NCBI GenBank assembly: GCA_016302165.1
Contig: JAEDOD010000043.1
Location: 1-13,326, forward strand
Source: Sphaerochaetaceae bacterium
GTDB lineage: Bacteria > Spirochaetota > Spirochaetia > Sphaerochaetales > Sphaerochaetaceae
Direction: 5' to 3'
DNA length: 13,326 nucleotides
How positions within the stretch are numbered: position 1 is the stretch's first letter; the number at the start of each line of letters is the position of its first letter. Shown in pieces: positions 1 through 6,965 of this stretch. The translations under genes were made by a program, and so were the position numbers. The notes beneath the pieces were generated by a model. The model was given only the letters and a program-made list of their open reading frames with translations, was not told where the DNA came from and did no database searches.

Positions 1-217
1 CTATAGGCTTTGCCTGTATGATGCTTCTGGATGGAATTTTCGGCTGATGATTTCGAAGAAAATCCAATCCAATTTGTTTTGGAGGTTTGAAGAGTAACCG
101 CACTCCCAGGCCACTTTAAGAGTTGCATTTATGTTTTCAATTAACAGGTTTAACGAATGATTAAGATTCTGAAAATAATGCTTGCCTGATTGAAAAAGCC
201 ATGCAACAATACTTTCT

Positions 218-297
218 GTTGCAGGGAAAAGGACTGCAACTCCCTAAAGGGGACAAGGAGGTTGCCGCTGAGAATAATTCCAGCGGTATTTTTTTGC
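218..297 (+). ncRNA. Candidate structured RNA (hairpins plus terminator)
   Basis: Three hairpins follow each other: a perfect 7-bp stem GTTGCAG/CTGCAAC (218-224 with 234-240, 9-nt loop), a 4-bp stem TCCC/GGGA (241-244 with 250-253), and the terminator stem at 265-286 followed by a T-run. No plus-strand gene precedes it, so the terminator must end either a small RNA or a decayed gene. No convincing promoter was found; AATAAT at 174-179 is a weak -10 candidate. It matches no RNA family I recognise. Confidence 0.22.
265..297 (+). terminator. Intrinsic terminator
   Basis: A 6-bp stem CCGCTG/CAGCGG (265-270 with 281-286) with a 10-nt loop is followed by TA and seven T. It has good terminator geometry on the plus strand, although no intact plus-strand gene lies upstream inside the window. 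Confidence 0.6.
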
Positions 298-424
298 TGC
301 TGAGCTTCAGGGGCAGTTGTGGGTGAAAAGCAGAGAAAAGAGGATGAGTAGCAGTATTGAAAAGGCATTTTTTAACTCAAACAGAAAAATTTTACCAAAA
401 ATTAAGTGATGGGGATTTGATTAT

Positions 425-452
425 TTGCTCTTTGTGCTCTATGAATTATAAT
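425..452 (+). promoter_or_regulatory. Promoter of the lipoprotein gene
   Basis: A perfect -10 TATAAT (447-452) lies 16 bp after a weak -35 TTGCTC (425-430). Transcription would start near 459, leaving a short leader that contains GAGG (464-467), six nucleotides before the GTG start. Confidence 0.45.
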
Positions 453-473
453 TAGATAGTTACGAGGTTATCT

Positions 474-1454
474 GTGAGTAGATATTTAGCATTATTCCTA
501 ATGATCGGGCTTCTTCTGGTTTCCTGTGGAACCAGCAGGTTTACCTTTGACCGTACTGAAAAGACTATTACTGAACTTGGCGGTACCTACAACAAGGAAG
601 TAGGGGAGGAGCTGGAGAAGGTCTATAAGAATGGCGATATCGACGACGTAATCGAAATGGTATACCAGAGCGACTACACAGGTGGTGATCCCTATGTAGT
701 GGTGGAGGGATATCTTGGCGAGGAACCTTTTGAGGAGTTCAAGAAGAGAGTCAAGGAAATAAAGAAGGAGATTGAGAATCTCTGGAAGGGAGTGGACCTG
801 GAAAAGGACCAGATTGGCGGAAATGAAGGCCTGGCCCTGGCTGTTCTTGACGAGACTTATCCTGAAGGCCTGGTAATAGAGGCTCTAGGCGGCCTGGACA
901 ACAAGAATACCCAAGACTTCAAGAATCTTCTTGACCAGAAATATGCGCTTCGTGACGAACTGAGGGGCATCCTTAGCCAAAGCGGTATCGAAGGCATCAA
1001 GGAAGCCATCGTAAACGAGGAATACACTGAAGAGGAAATAGAAGCGTACCTGGGAAAGAGTACTCTCGACGACGCCAAGCTTGCTCTTGCCAAGGAGACA
1101 GGTACCGACGGCTTCGTTCCTGTGGCCAAGAAGAGCAGTGAGACAGGCGAAATGGAGTTTGTAGCAAAGAAGGACAGCGCCAAGACGAATACAGCAGAAG
1201 ATGAGGAGATGCCCATTATCCAGAGAATAGTGGTGATCATCATAGTCCTGGCCTTCTTCTACATCATTGCAGCTGTGGTCAGAACCTCCTACAGAGGAGC
1301 CCTACCTATCGGACCGTCCCTTGCTGCAGTGATCGTTCTTACAGCTCTTGCAATTGGCGGAGCAACATTGGCTCTTGGATGGTCAATCTATTGGCTCAGC
1401 TTCATACTGGCCATTCCATCCTTCTTCATTCTTTCTACAGAGACCAGGGATTAA
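474..1454 (+). CDS. Lipoprotein with three internal repeats and C-terminal membrane segments, unknown function
   Basis: I do not recognise the family. The 326-residue product starts with GTG, chosen because GAGG sits six bases upstream and a lipoprotein signal peptide follows directly: basic start, hydrophobic core, lipobox LVSC with Cys18 as the lipidation site. The exported part (about 24-245) is acidic and helical, with three degenerate repeats at about 54-90, 116-150 and 171-202. Each runs from G-[DNI]-x through a hydrophobic helix, Y[TP] and a [VI]E-x-[YL]-x-G element to a final basic residue. A charged, lysine-rich linker (about 216-246) leads to hydrophobic segments at about 249-269, 281-301 and 303-320. 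The protein would thus be held in the membrane at both ends, with the repeats outside the cytoplasm. Its last 20 bp overlap the end of the convergent ROK gene. A stress-sensing or envelope role is only a guess. Confidence 0.85.
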   Translation: MSRYLALFLMIGLLLVSCGTSRFTFDRTEKTITELGGTYNKEVGEELEKVYKNGDIDDVIEMVYQSDYTGGDPYVVVEGYLGEEPFEEFKKRVKEIKKEIENLWKGVDLEKDQIGGNEGLALAVLDETYPEGLVIEALGGLDNKNTQDFKNLLDQKYALRDELRGILSQSGIEGIKEAIVNEEYTEEEIEAYLGKSTLDDAKLALAKETGTDGFVPVAKKSSETGEMEFVAKKDSAKTNTAEDEEMPIIQRIVVIIIVLAFFYIIAAVVRTSYRGALPIGPSLAAVIVLTALAIGGATLALGWSIYWLSFILAIPSFFILSTETRD

Positions 1455-2484
1455 GCTGAATCTCCTCCAGCTTCTCCAGAATGTCTCGATGGTAGAAGAA
1501 TTCATCCAGGGCGATTATGCCGGCTCCCTCAAGAAGGGCCTTGTCTCCCTTTTCTGACTTGATTATCCTGACGCTTCTTCTTTCTGGGGGAAGCGCCATT
1601 CTCATTTTGTCTTCCATGGAGGCATAGAGATCCTTGGGCATGGAAGAAAGCTCTCCTGTAAGCATTACATCCTTGGCTCCTACAGCCTGGACAGCTTCCG
1701 AAAGGGCAAAGGCCATGGCTGAAGATGCGTCATCTATGGCAATCAGGCCCTTTTCCAGGGTTGTAAGCTGTCTATATTGGGAGATGCCTGTCTTTTCCTT
1801 GAGAGCCTTTCCTCCTGCTGCAGCTGATAGGCAGCCGTCTCCTCCACAGGAGCATGGAATACCTTTGGTGACCTTGATGTGGCCGAAGGAGGGGATGGTC
1901 CTGATTCTGCCGTCCATCCAGCAGGCCTCGATTTCATCTCCCCAGGAGACGAAGTATACATCCTTTAGGTCATCCCTGCCTTCCATCTCTCCTCTTGCCT
2001 GGGCTTCTGAGCGCTGTCTGTAGACTACAGGCCAGGGAAATACATCTGAGGGTATATCGGAAGGCGTGCCGATTACTGTCATGCCGAAGACTTTTGGCTG
2101 GTCCTGGGTCATTTTCCTGATGAAGGATGAGATGTAGTCTACAAGACCTTCATCCTTGGGAAATCTCTCGAATCTCAATACGTTGCCCTTCAAATCGGAG
2201 GCGCTGGCCATTACAGTGGAGGTGGAGAAGACCAAGGAAAAGACCCTTCCTCCATTTCTGTTGATGGAGAGAATGGTGGCAGGCCGGCCTGATGTTGTGT
2301 TGTCTAGGGGGCCTGATGAGACAAGAGAGTCGCGGATCAGGGAATCTGTGATCTCTGAAATGGAGACCTTGTTTATCAAAAGCTGTCTGGAAAGCTCTGC
2401 TCGGGACATGTCCCTTTTCCTGAGAGCTCCCAGTACCTTCAGTCTGTTAATCTTTCTAGCGTTATCTGGTCGAGAGAAATCCAT
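1435..2484 (-). CDS. ROK-family transcriptional regulator
   Basis: A 349-residue regulator of the NagC/XylR (ROK) type. Residues about 13-60 form a winged helix-turn-helix (NRLKVLGALR, then MSRAELSRQLLINKVSIS, then a SGRPAT wing). The rest is the ROK sensor domain. The zinc site is intact: His202 in GHIKV, then Cys211, Cys213 and Cys218 in CSCGGDGC. The sugar-kinase features have decayed. The N-terminal DxGxT phosphate loop is replaced by FSTST, the Glu of the usual ExGH is missing (PSFGH), and the Glu usually following GCL is Ser. It is therefore likely a pure regulator; the effector is unknown. The ATG at 2484 lies just after a TATAAT box with no Shine-Dalgarno, so the mRNA is probably leaderless. 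It is divergent from htpG and overlaps the lipoprotein gene by 20 bp at its 3' end. No sugar operon adjoins it, so its target cannot be inferred. Confidence 0.9.
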   Translation of the reverse strand: MDFSRPDNARKINRLKVLGALRKRDMSRAELSRQLLINKVSISEITDSLIRDSLVSSGPLDNTTSGRPATILSINRNGGRVFSLVFSTSTVMASASDLKGNVLRFERFPKDEGLVDYISSFIRKMTQDQPKVFGMTVIGTPSDIPSDVFPWPVVYRQRSEAQARGEMEGRDDLKDVYFVSWGDEIEACWMDGRIRTIPSFGHIKVTKGIPCSCGGDGCLSAAAGGKALKEKTGISQYRQLTTLEKGLIAIDDASSAMAFALSEAVQAVGAKDVMLTGELSSMPKDLYASMEDKMRMALPPERRSVRIIKSEKGDKALLEGAGIIALDEFFYHRDILEKLEEIQLNPWSL

Positions 2485-2490
2485 AGAGCC

Positions 2491-2519
2491 ATTATAGCAA
2501 AAACCATCTTTCGGGACAA
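2491..2519 (-). promoter_or_regulatory. Promoter of the ROK gene, predicting a leaderless transcript
   Basis: On the minus strand -35 TTGTCC (2519-2514) is followed by a 17-bp spacer and a perfect extended -10, TGC-TATAAT (2496-2491). The ATG comes only six bases later, so transcription should start at or within a base or two of the start codon. There is no purine-rich ribosome binding site. Confidence 0.7.
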
Positions 2520-2536
2520 AATTTATTTCCGCGTGA

Positions 2537-2582
2537 AAGGAAAAGGATTTTTCCGCACCTATTGCCGATTGGCCTTTTCCTT
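2537..2582. repeat. Perfect 10-bp inverted repeat upstream of htpG
   Basis: AAGGAAAAGG (2537-2546) and its exact complement CCTTTTCCTT (2573-2582) are 26 nt apart in the divergent ROK/htpG gap. The left arm can also pair with TTTTCC at 2549-2554. It is not the CIRCE element of HrcA. It could be an operator or a leader structure, or could arise by chance in purine-rich sequence. Confidence 0.45.
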
Positions 2583-2590
2583 ATTACATT
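2562..2590 (+). promoter_or_regulatory. Possible htpG promoter
   Basis: TTGCCG (2562-2567), a 17-bp spacer and TACATT (2585-2590, four of six -10 matches) lie about 30 bases before the htpG start. The -35 sits inside the loop of the 2537-2582 inverted repeat. This is a weak match; a heat-shock sigma factor could use other sequences. Confidence 0.3.
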
Positions 2591-2617
2591 ACACTCTTAG
2601 TTAACATGGAGGAATCA

Positions 2618-4492
2618 ATGTCAAACAAAAAGTTCAAGACAGAGGTTGCAGACCTACTGCAGCTCCTTATACATTCGCTTTATTCAAATAAGGAAATATT
2701 CCTGCGTGAGCTCATCTCCAACGCATCTGACGCCATCGATAAGCTTAAATATCTCTCAATGGTTGACGGAAACCTTAAGGGATATTCCTTTGATCCAAAA
2801 ATCCAGATCTCCTTTACTGAAGAAGGTGAGAGAATACTGAAGATCAGCGATAACGGTATCGGAATGAACGAGGAGGACCTGAACAATAACCTGGGAACCA
2901 TAGCTTCCTCCGGTACAAAGAAGTTCCTCTCCACCCTTACTGATGAAGCAAAGAAGGATTCAAATCTCATCGGCCAGTTTGGAGTAGGCTTCTATTCAGC
3001 CTTCATGGTCTCAAAGAAGATCGAGGTCATTTCAAGAAAGGCTGGAGAGGACCAGGCATATATCTGGTCCAGCACCGGCGAGACTTCATATTCCATAGAG
3101 CCATCTGAGAGGGATGAGCAGGGAACCACTGTAATTCTCCATCTCAATGATGATGACACAACCTATGCCACCCGCTGGACTCTGGAGAGCCTAATAAAGA
3201 AGTATTCAGACCACGTGGCATATCCAATCTATCTGGAATATGACCAGACCCACTATGAGGATGAGAAGGACGAGAACGGTAACCCAAAGAAGACCGTAGA
3301 GCACAAGAATGAGCAGATCAACTCCTGCTCCGCCCTCTGGAGAAGAAACAAGAGCGAGCTGAAGGACGAGGATTACAAGGAGTTCTACAAGAACAACTAC
3401 AACGACTACGAGGATCCTCTCTTCTATATCCACACCAAGGCTGAAGGCACCACAGAGTACACTACACTGTTCTTCATTCCTAAGACAGCTCCAATGGATA
3501 TGAACTACGCAGACTTCAAGAGTGGAGTGAAGCTCTATGTAAAGAGAGTATACATCACCGATGATGACAAGACTCTTCTTCCGACCTACCTCAGGTTCGT
3601 ACGCGGAGTAATCGACAGCGAGGATCTTCCACTCAACGTATCAAGAGAGATTCTCCAGGAGAACAGGATCATGAGCGCCATCCGCAATGGCTCCGTGAAG
3701 AAGCTTCTGGGAGAATTCAAGAAGCTGAGCACCAGCAATCCTGAGCTCTTTACAGAGTTCATCAAACAGTACAACAGACCTCTCAAGGAAGGCCTCTACA
3801 TGGATTATGCCAACAGGGACCTGCTGTTGGACATCGTCCGCTACAAGTCCAGCGAGAAGGATGGATATGTATCCCTGAAGGAATACAAGGAGAGGATGAA
3901 GGAAGGCCAGAAGGCCATCTACTACATTGCAGGTGGAAAGGAGAATGTATTGAAGGCATCTCCTCTTGTGGCAGCCTTCAGAAAGAAGGGCTATGAGGTC
4001 CTGATCCTTGACGAAGACATCGATGAATTTGTGATCTCAACAGTTCCGGAATACGACGGTGTGCCTCTCAAGGCCATCAACCGCAGTGATGCTATGGACG
4101 ATGTGCAGAGCCAGGAGGAGAAGAAGGAAGCTGAAGAGAAGGGTGCTGTTGCAGAAAAGATTGCTTCTGCCCTTGGCGACAAGGTGAAGAAGGTTGTAGT
4201 TTCAGCACGCCTTGGAGACGCCGCAGCTTCTGTAATCATGGATGAAAACGATCCATCTGTGCAGATGCAGAGGCTTATGAAGCAGATGGGCGGTGGAGAC
4301 GAGGAGATCAAGCCAATTCTTGAAGTCAACCCATCATCTCCATTTGTGGCCAGAATCCAGGCTTCTGAGGATGAAGAGAAGACAAAAGTACTTTCCGAAG
4401 TGCTTCTTGGCCAGGCACTGCTGCAGGAAGGCATCATGCCTTCAGACCCTGTGGCCTTCGCCTCCTTCCTTTCAAAGGCAATGGCATACTGA
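2618..4492 (+). CDS. htpG: Molecular chaperone HtpG (bacterial Hsp90)
   Basis: ATP-dependent cytosolic chaperone of 624 residues, the same length as the E. coli protein. The N-terminal GHKL ATPase domain shows ELISNASDA (Glu31 for hydrolysis, Asn35 for magnesium/ATP), DNGIGM (78-83), SSGTKKF and the lid sequence GQFGVGFYSAFM. The middle domain carries LYVKRVYITD and FVRGVIDSEDLPLNVSRE, with the catalytic-loop Arg. The C-terminal dimerisation domain ends in AMAY, without the eukaryotic MEEVD tail, as expected in bacteria. The start at 2618 is preferred over an in-frame ATG at 2606: GGAGG (2608-2612) lies five bases before 2618 and overlaps the earlier ATG, and MSNKKFKTEV is the usual family start. 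It is transcribed alone and followed by a strong hairpin. Nothing is missing or odd in the motifs. Confidence 0.98.
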   Translation: MSNKKFKTEVADLLQLLIHSLYSNKEIFLRELISNASDAIDKLKYLSMVDGNLKGYSFDPKIQISFTEEGERILKISDNGIGMNEEDLNNNLGTIASSGTKKFLSTLTDEAKKDSNLIGQFGVGFYSAFMVSKKIEVISRKAGEDQAYIWSSTGETSYSIEPSERDEQGTTVILHLNDDDTTYATRWTLESLIKKYSDHVAYPIYLEYDQTHYEDEKDENGNPKKTVEHKNEQINSCSALWRRNKSELKDEDYKEFYKNNYNDYEDPLFYIHTKAEGTTEYTTLFFIPKTAPMDMNYADFKSGVKLYVKRVYITDDDKTLLPTYLRFVRGVIDSEDLPLNVSREILQENRIMSAIRNGSVKKLLGEFKKLSTSNPELFTEFIKQYNRPLKEGLYMDYANRDLLLDIVRYKSSEKDGYVSLKEYKERMKEGQKAIYYIAGGKENVLKASPLVAAFRKKGYEVLILDEDIDEFVISTVPEYDGVPLKAINRSDAMDDVQSQEEKKEAEEKGAVAEKIASALGDKVKKVVVSARLGDAAASVIMDENDPSVQMQRLMKQMGGGDEEIKPILEVNPSSPFVARIQASEDEEKTKVLSEVLLGQALLQEGIMPSDPVAFASFLSKAMAY

Positions 4493-4510
4493 TCAGGATG
4501 TAATGAAAGT

Positions 4511-4541
4511 AAAGGCTGTCGATTGTTTTCGGCAGCCTTTT
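4511..4541. terminator. Bidirectional terminator between htpG and rlmE
   Basis: A 12-bp stem (AAAGGCTGTCGA at 4511-4522 pairing with 4529-4540, one G-T wobble) encloses a 6-nt loop. T-rich sequence follows on the plus strand (TTTTCGTCATTTC), and AAAG precedes it so the minus strand reads TTTACTTTC. It serves the two convergent genes. Confidence 0.85.
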
Positions 4542-4543
4542 CG

Positions 4544-5143
4544 TCATTTCTTATCCAGACCTATGAGGTATATTTCAAAGGAATCATCCCTGCAGGCCTT
4601 TGGCTTGAAGGCCTTAGCCTTCTGGAACATGGTCCTCATGGTCTTTAGCACTTCCTCCTGGCCTCCACCCTGGAAAATCTTTATAACAAGGTTTCCGTGG
4701 GTCTTCAGCTGCTCGGAGGAGAGAAGCACAACCTGCTCTGCAAGCCACTCGGAACGGGTGGTGTCTACAGTACGGTTTCCTGTGGTCATGGGAGCTGCGT
4801 CTGAGATGATGGTGTCGTAAGGGCCTTCCTCCACAAGGCGGGCTCTGATTTCCTTGGAGAATGCATCCCCCACAAAGGCTGTGACCGTAGGAGGAACAGG
4901 ATCCAGATTCAGAGGATTCAGGTCCACTGCCACTATCTTTCCTTTTCCCTTTATCAGTTCCCTGTGGGTGAAAAGCGTCCAGCTTCCCGGTGCGGCCCCT
5001 ACATCCAGAACGCTGTCTCCTGGCTTTATGAGGTGATGGGACTGGTTGATCTCCTCCAGCTTATATACGGAACGGGCAGGGTATCCCTCCCTGTGGGCTC
5101 TCTGGGTATAGGAATCAGCCTTATCTCTTCTGCTTCTGGCCAT
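4544..5143 (-). CDS. rlmE: 23S rRNA (uridine-2'-O-)-methyltransferase RlmE (FtsJ/RrmJ)
   Basis: A 199-residue SAM-dependent methyltransferase that in the family 2'-O-methylates a uridine of the 23S rRNA A loop in the assembled 50S subunit. The SAM-binding loop DVGAAPGSW is at 47-55. The catalytic tetrad Lys28 (SVYKLEE), Asp114 (SDAAP), Lys154 (VIKIFQG) and Glu189 (SFEIYL) is complete; each residue sits exactly ten positions before its E. coli counterpart (38, 124, 164, 199), so the only length difference is at the N-terminus. A strong Shine-Dalgarno GAGGAGG precedes the ATG by a few bases. TATGAT (5172-5167) is a plausible -10. Monocistronic, divergent from the rhomboid gene. RlmE is heat-inducible in E. 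coli, so lying next to htpG may be more than chance, but the two are not in one operon. Confidence 0.96.
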   Translation of the reverse strand: MARSRRDKADSYTQRAHREGYPARSVYKLEEINQSHHLIKPGDSVLDVGAAPGSWTLFTHRELIKGKGKIVAVDLNPLNLDPVPPTVTAFVGDAFSKEIRARLVEEGPYDTIISDAAPMTTGNRTVDTTRSEWLAEQVVLLSSEQLKTHGNLVIKIFQGGGQEEVLKTMRTMFQKAKAFKPKACRDDSFEIYLIGLDKK

Positions 5144-5189
5144 AAATGCCTCCTCATTGTGTAGTTATCATATAGAAAAGCGCCGATTC

Positions 5190-5218
5190 TTTAAACACTT
5201 GGGAAAATCTGCTAATGT
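5190..5218 (+). promoter_or_regulatory. Possible promoter of the rhomboid gene
   Basis: TTTAAA (5190-5195), a 17-bp spacer and an extended -10 TGC-TAATGT (5213-5218, three of six matches). The GTG start is seven bases after it and no Shine-Dalgarno is present. Weak on its own; noted because two other genes here show the same layout with perfect -10 boxes. Confidence 0.25.
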
Positions 5219-5225
5219 CTGAAAT

Positions 5226-5855
5226 GTGAGAAATACAATAATCAATAGACGTTTCAAGTATAACTTTGTAAATGTCTCGGCGATTCTGATAATAATCAAC
5301 GTAGCCTGCTTCATCCTGGAGAATATCTTCCAGGCCCTTCCATATTACCTTTCCATGGTTCCGATCTATATCCATTTCAGGCACTGGTACTGGCAGTTCT
5401 TCACCTACATGTTCTCCCATGTCAGCTTCTGGCATCTGTTTTCCAATATGCTGGGTCTATTCATATTCGGCGTCATAGTGGAGAGAAACGTGGGAAGCAA
5501 GGAGTTCCTCCTCTATTACCTTCTTACAGGAACTGCAGCTGGAGTGGCCTCCTACTTCTCCTATCTCTATTCAGGTTCTGTCTTCACAGTGGTGCTGGGA
5601 GCGTCAGGAGCCCTTTATGCTGTAATGCTCCTCTTTGCCGTGCTCTTTCCGTCTGCTGTGGTATATGTGTTCGGAATAATCCCCATGAGGGCTCCTGTGC
5701 TGGTGCTGGTCTATTTCCTGATAGATTTCTTCGGTCAGTTCCGTGCTGATGGCACAGCCCACCTGGTCCATCTCTATGGCCTTCTCTTCGGCCTTATATA
5801 CATTCTGGTGAGAATGAGGATCAATCCTCTCAGAAGCTGGGGGCTGATGAAATAA
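5226..5855 (+). CDS. Rhomboid-family intramembrane serine protease
   Basis: A 209-residue polytopic membrane protein that would cleave transmembrane substrates within the bilayer. The N-terminal hydrophobic helix (18-35) is followed by a loop with WYWQFFTYMF, the WR-like motif. The second helix has the diagnostic H65-x4-H70-x3-N74 (HVSFWHLFSN). The catalytic serine is Ser127 in GASGALYA. The last helix holds His182 (VHLYGLLFG, like AHxxGxxxG), with His179 just before it. Both catalytic residues are present, so it should be active. It has the basic six-helix layout with no extra domain. The start is GTG at 5226 (an overlapping ATG at 5224 is followed at once by a stop), and no Shine-Dalgarno is seen. 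Natural substrates cannot be deduced. Confidence 0.93.
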   Translation: MRNTIINRRFKYNFVNVSAILIIINVACFILENIFQALPYYLSMVPIYIHFRHWYWQFFTYMFSHVSFWHLFSNMLGLFIFGVIVERNVGSKEFLLYYLLTGTAAGVASYFSYLYSGSVFTVVLGASGALYAVMLLFAVLFPSAVVYVFGIIPMRAPVLVLVYFLIDFFGQFRADGTAHLVHLYGLLFGLIYILVRMRINPLRSWGLMK

Positions 5856-5875
5856 AAAGGGGTGTCGCCACCCCT
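5854..5875 (-). terminator. Terminator of add
   Basis: A 7-bp stem AGGGGTG/CACCCCT (5858-5864 with 5869-5875) with tetraloop TCGC. Read on the minus strand it is followed by TTTT from 5857-5854, directly after the add stop codon. On the plus strand no T-run follows, so it mainly serves add, though it also lies just behind the rhomboid stop. Confidence 0.8.
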
Positions 5876-5879
5876 CTCT

Positions 5880-6959
5880 CTATAGTCCATATTCGTAGCG
5901 GATATCTGCGTACTCTTTCTTTATGGTGTTGTAGATAAGGTCCAGCTTCCTGTTGTGATGGATGAATGCAGACTTCATCGCATTAATCGTGACCTTCTCC
6001 AGATCCTGGATGGTGAAGCCATATTTCTCTACAGCTATAGTCATCTCCTTGGTAAGGTTTGTGTCGCTCATAAGCCGGTTGTCTGAACAGAGGAAGACTC
6101 TGAAGTGGTTTCTGAAGAGCATAGGGAAGGGGTGGGTTTCATAGCTTTCCACAGCTCCTGTGCCAACGTTGGATGTAAGGCACATTTCAAGGGGAATCCT
6201 CTTGTCGATGATGTAGGAGGCAAGGGATCCCATCTTGATGATCTCTCCGTTTTCTATGGTCATATCCTCCACTATTCTGGTGCCGTGGCCGATTCTGTCT
6301 GCATGGCAGATCTGGATTGCCTGCCAGATGGATTCCAGGCCGAAGGCTTCTCCTGCGTGGATAGTGATGTTGAAGTTCTTGCTTCTGATGTAGTTGAAGG
6401 CTTCCAGGTGCTTCTTTGGCGGATGGCCGCATTCGTCTCCTGCCAGGTCGAAGCCCACCACTCCTCTGTCGGAGAAGGCAACGGCAAGTTCTGCAACTTC
6501 CACTGATAGGGCAGGGGCCTGGTTTCTCATGGCGCAAAGGATGAGACCGAACTCTGTTCCTGTCTCCTTCCGTCCTGCTTCCAGCCCTCTGAGAACAGCT
6601 GTAACCACGTCTTCAAGGTTCATGCCCATCTTTGTGTGGAGTTCTGGGGCAAATCTTATTTCTGCGTATACTACGTTTTCCTTGGCCAGGTCCAGAATCG
6701 ATTCCTTGGCAACTCTGTATAGTGCTTCCTTGTCCTGCATGACTGAAGTGGTTACGGCAAAGGTCTCAAGATAGAGTGGAAGAGACTTCTGGACGCAGCC
6801 ACGGTTGAACCAGGCCTTGAGTTCTTCCGGATCGGTGTAAGGAATATCTATTCCCCTCTCTTTGCTTAAGGCGATGATGGTCTCAGGTCTAAGGCCTCCA
6901 TCCAAGTGGTCATGGAGCTCCACCTTAGGTATTTTTCTGATTATATCTCTGTCTAACAT
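5880..6959 (-). CDS. add: Adenosine deaminase
   Basis: Zinc enzyme converting adenosine to inosine and ammonia in purine salvage; 359 residues, cytosolic TIM barrel. Zinc ligands are visible: His16 and His18 (ELHDHLDGG), His at about 200 and catalytic Glu at about 203 (TIHAGEAFG), Asp at about 292 (CSDNRLMS). RIGHGTRI supplies the further conserved His. The second Asp of the classical TDDP is Asn (SDNRLMSDT), a variant I know from many bacterial adenosine deaminases, so activity is still expected. I place the start at 6959 and not at the in-frame ATG at 6977: TATAAT lies exactly six bases before 6959 with a good -35, which puts the upstream ATG outside the transcript. Neither ATG has a Shine-Dalgarno. 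Divergent from the ankyrin gene; transcribed alone. Confidence 0.96.
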   Translation of the reverse strand: MLDRDIIRKIPKVELHDHLDGGLRPETIIALSKERGIDIPYTDPEELKAWFNRGCVQKSLPLYLETFAVTTSVMQDKEALYRVAKESILDLAKENVVYAEIRFAPELHTKMGMNLEDVVTAVLRGLEAGRKETGTEFGLILCAMRNQAPALSVEVAELAVAFSDRGVVGFDLAGDECGHPPKKHLEAFNYIRSKNFNITIHAGEAFGLESIWQAIQICHADRIGHGTRIVEDMTIENGEIIKMGSLASYIIDKRIPLEMCLTSNVGTGAVESYETHPFPMLFRNHFRVFLCSDNRLMSDTNLTKEMTIAVEKYGFTIQDLEKVTINAMKSAFIHHNRKLDLIYNTIKKEYADIRYEYGL

Positions 6960-6965
6960 AGATAC

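Larger units (their letters stand above)
1..473. other. Non-coding or decayed stretch at the left edge
   Basis: No ORF here has a start codon, a ribosome binding site and recognisable protein content together. Positions 218-297 hold consecutive hairpins ending in a T-run, listed separately. On the minus strand positions 243-1 form an open frame of about 80 codons without ATG. Its end reads like the second helix-turn-helix of an AraC regulator (VAWECGYSS, then P..SYRQSL), possibly a remnant. 298-424 is AT-rich with nothing I can name. The promoter of the following lipoprotein gene lies at 425-452. Confidence 0.5.

Noticed and set aside
150..368. Minus-strand 72-codon frame in the left intergenic stretch
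   Set aside because: No ribosome binding site or recognisable protein content, and it runs through a plus-strand terminator and hairpins.
2606..2617. In-frame ATG twelve bases upstream as the htpG start
   Set aside because: That ATG overlaps the GGAGG that serves the ATG at 2618, and the shorter protein has the family's normal beginning and 624-residue length.
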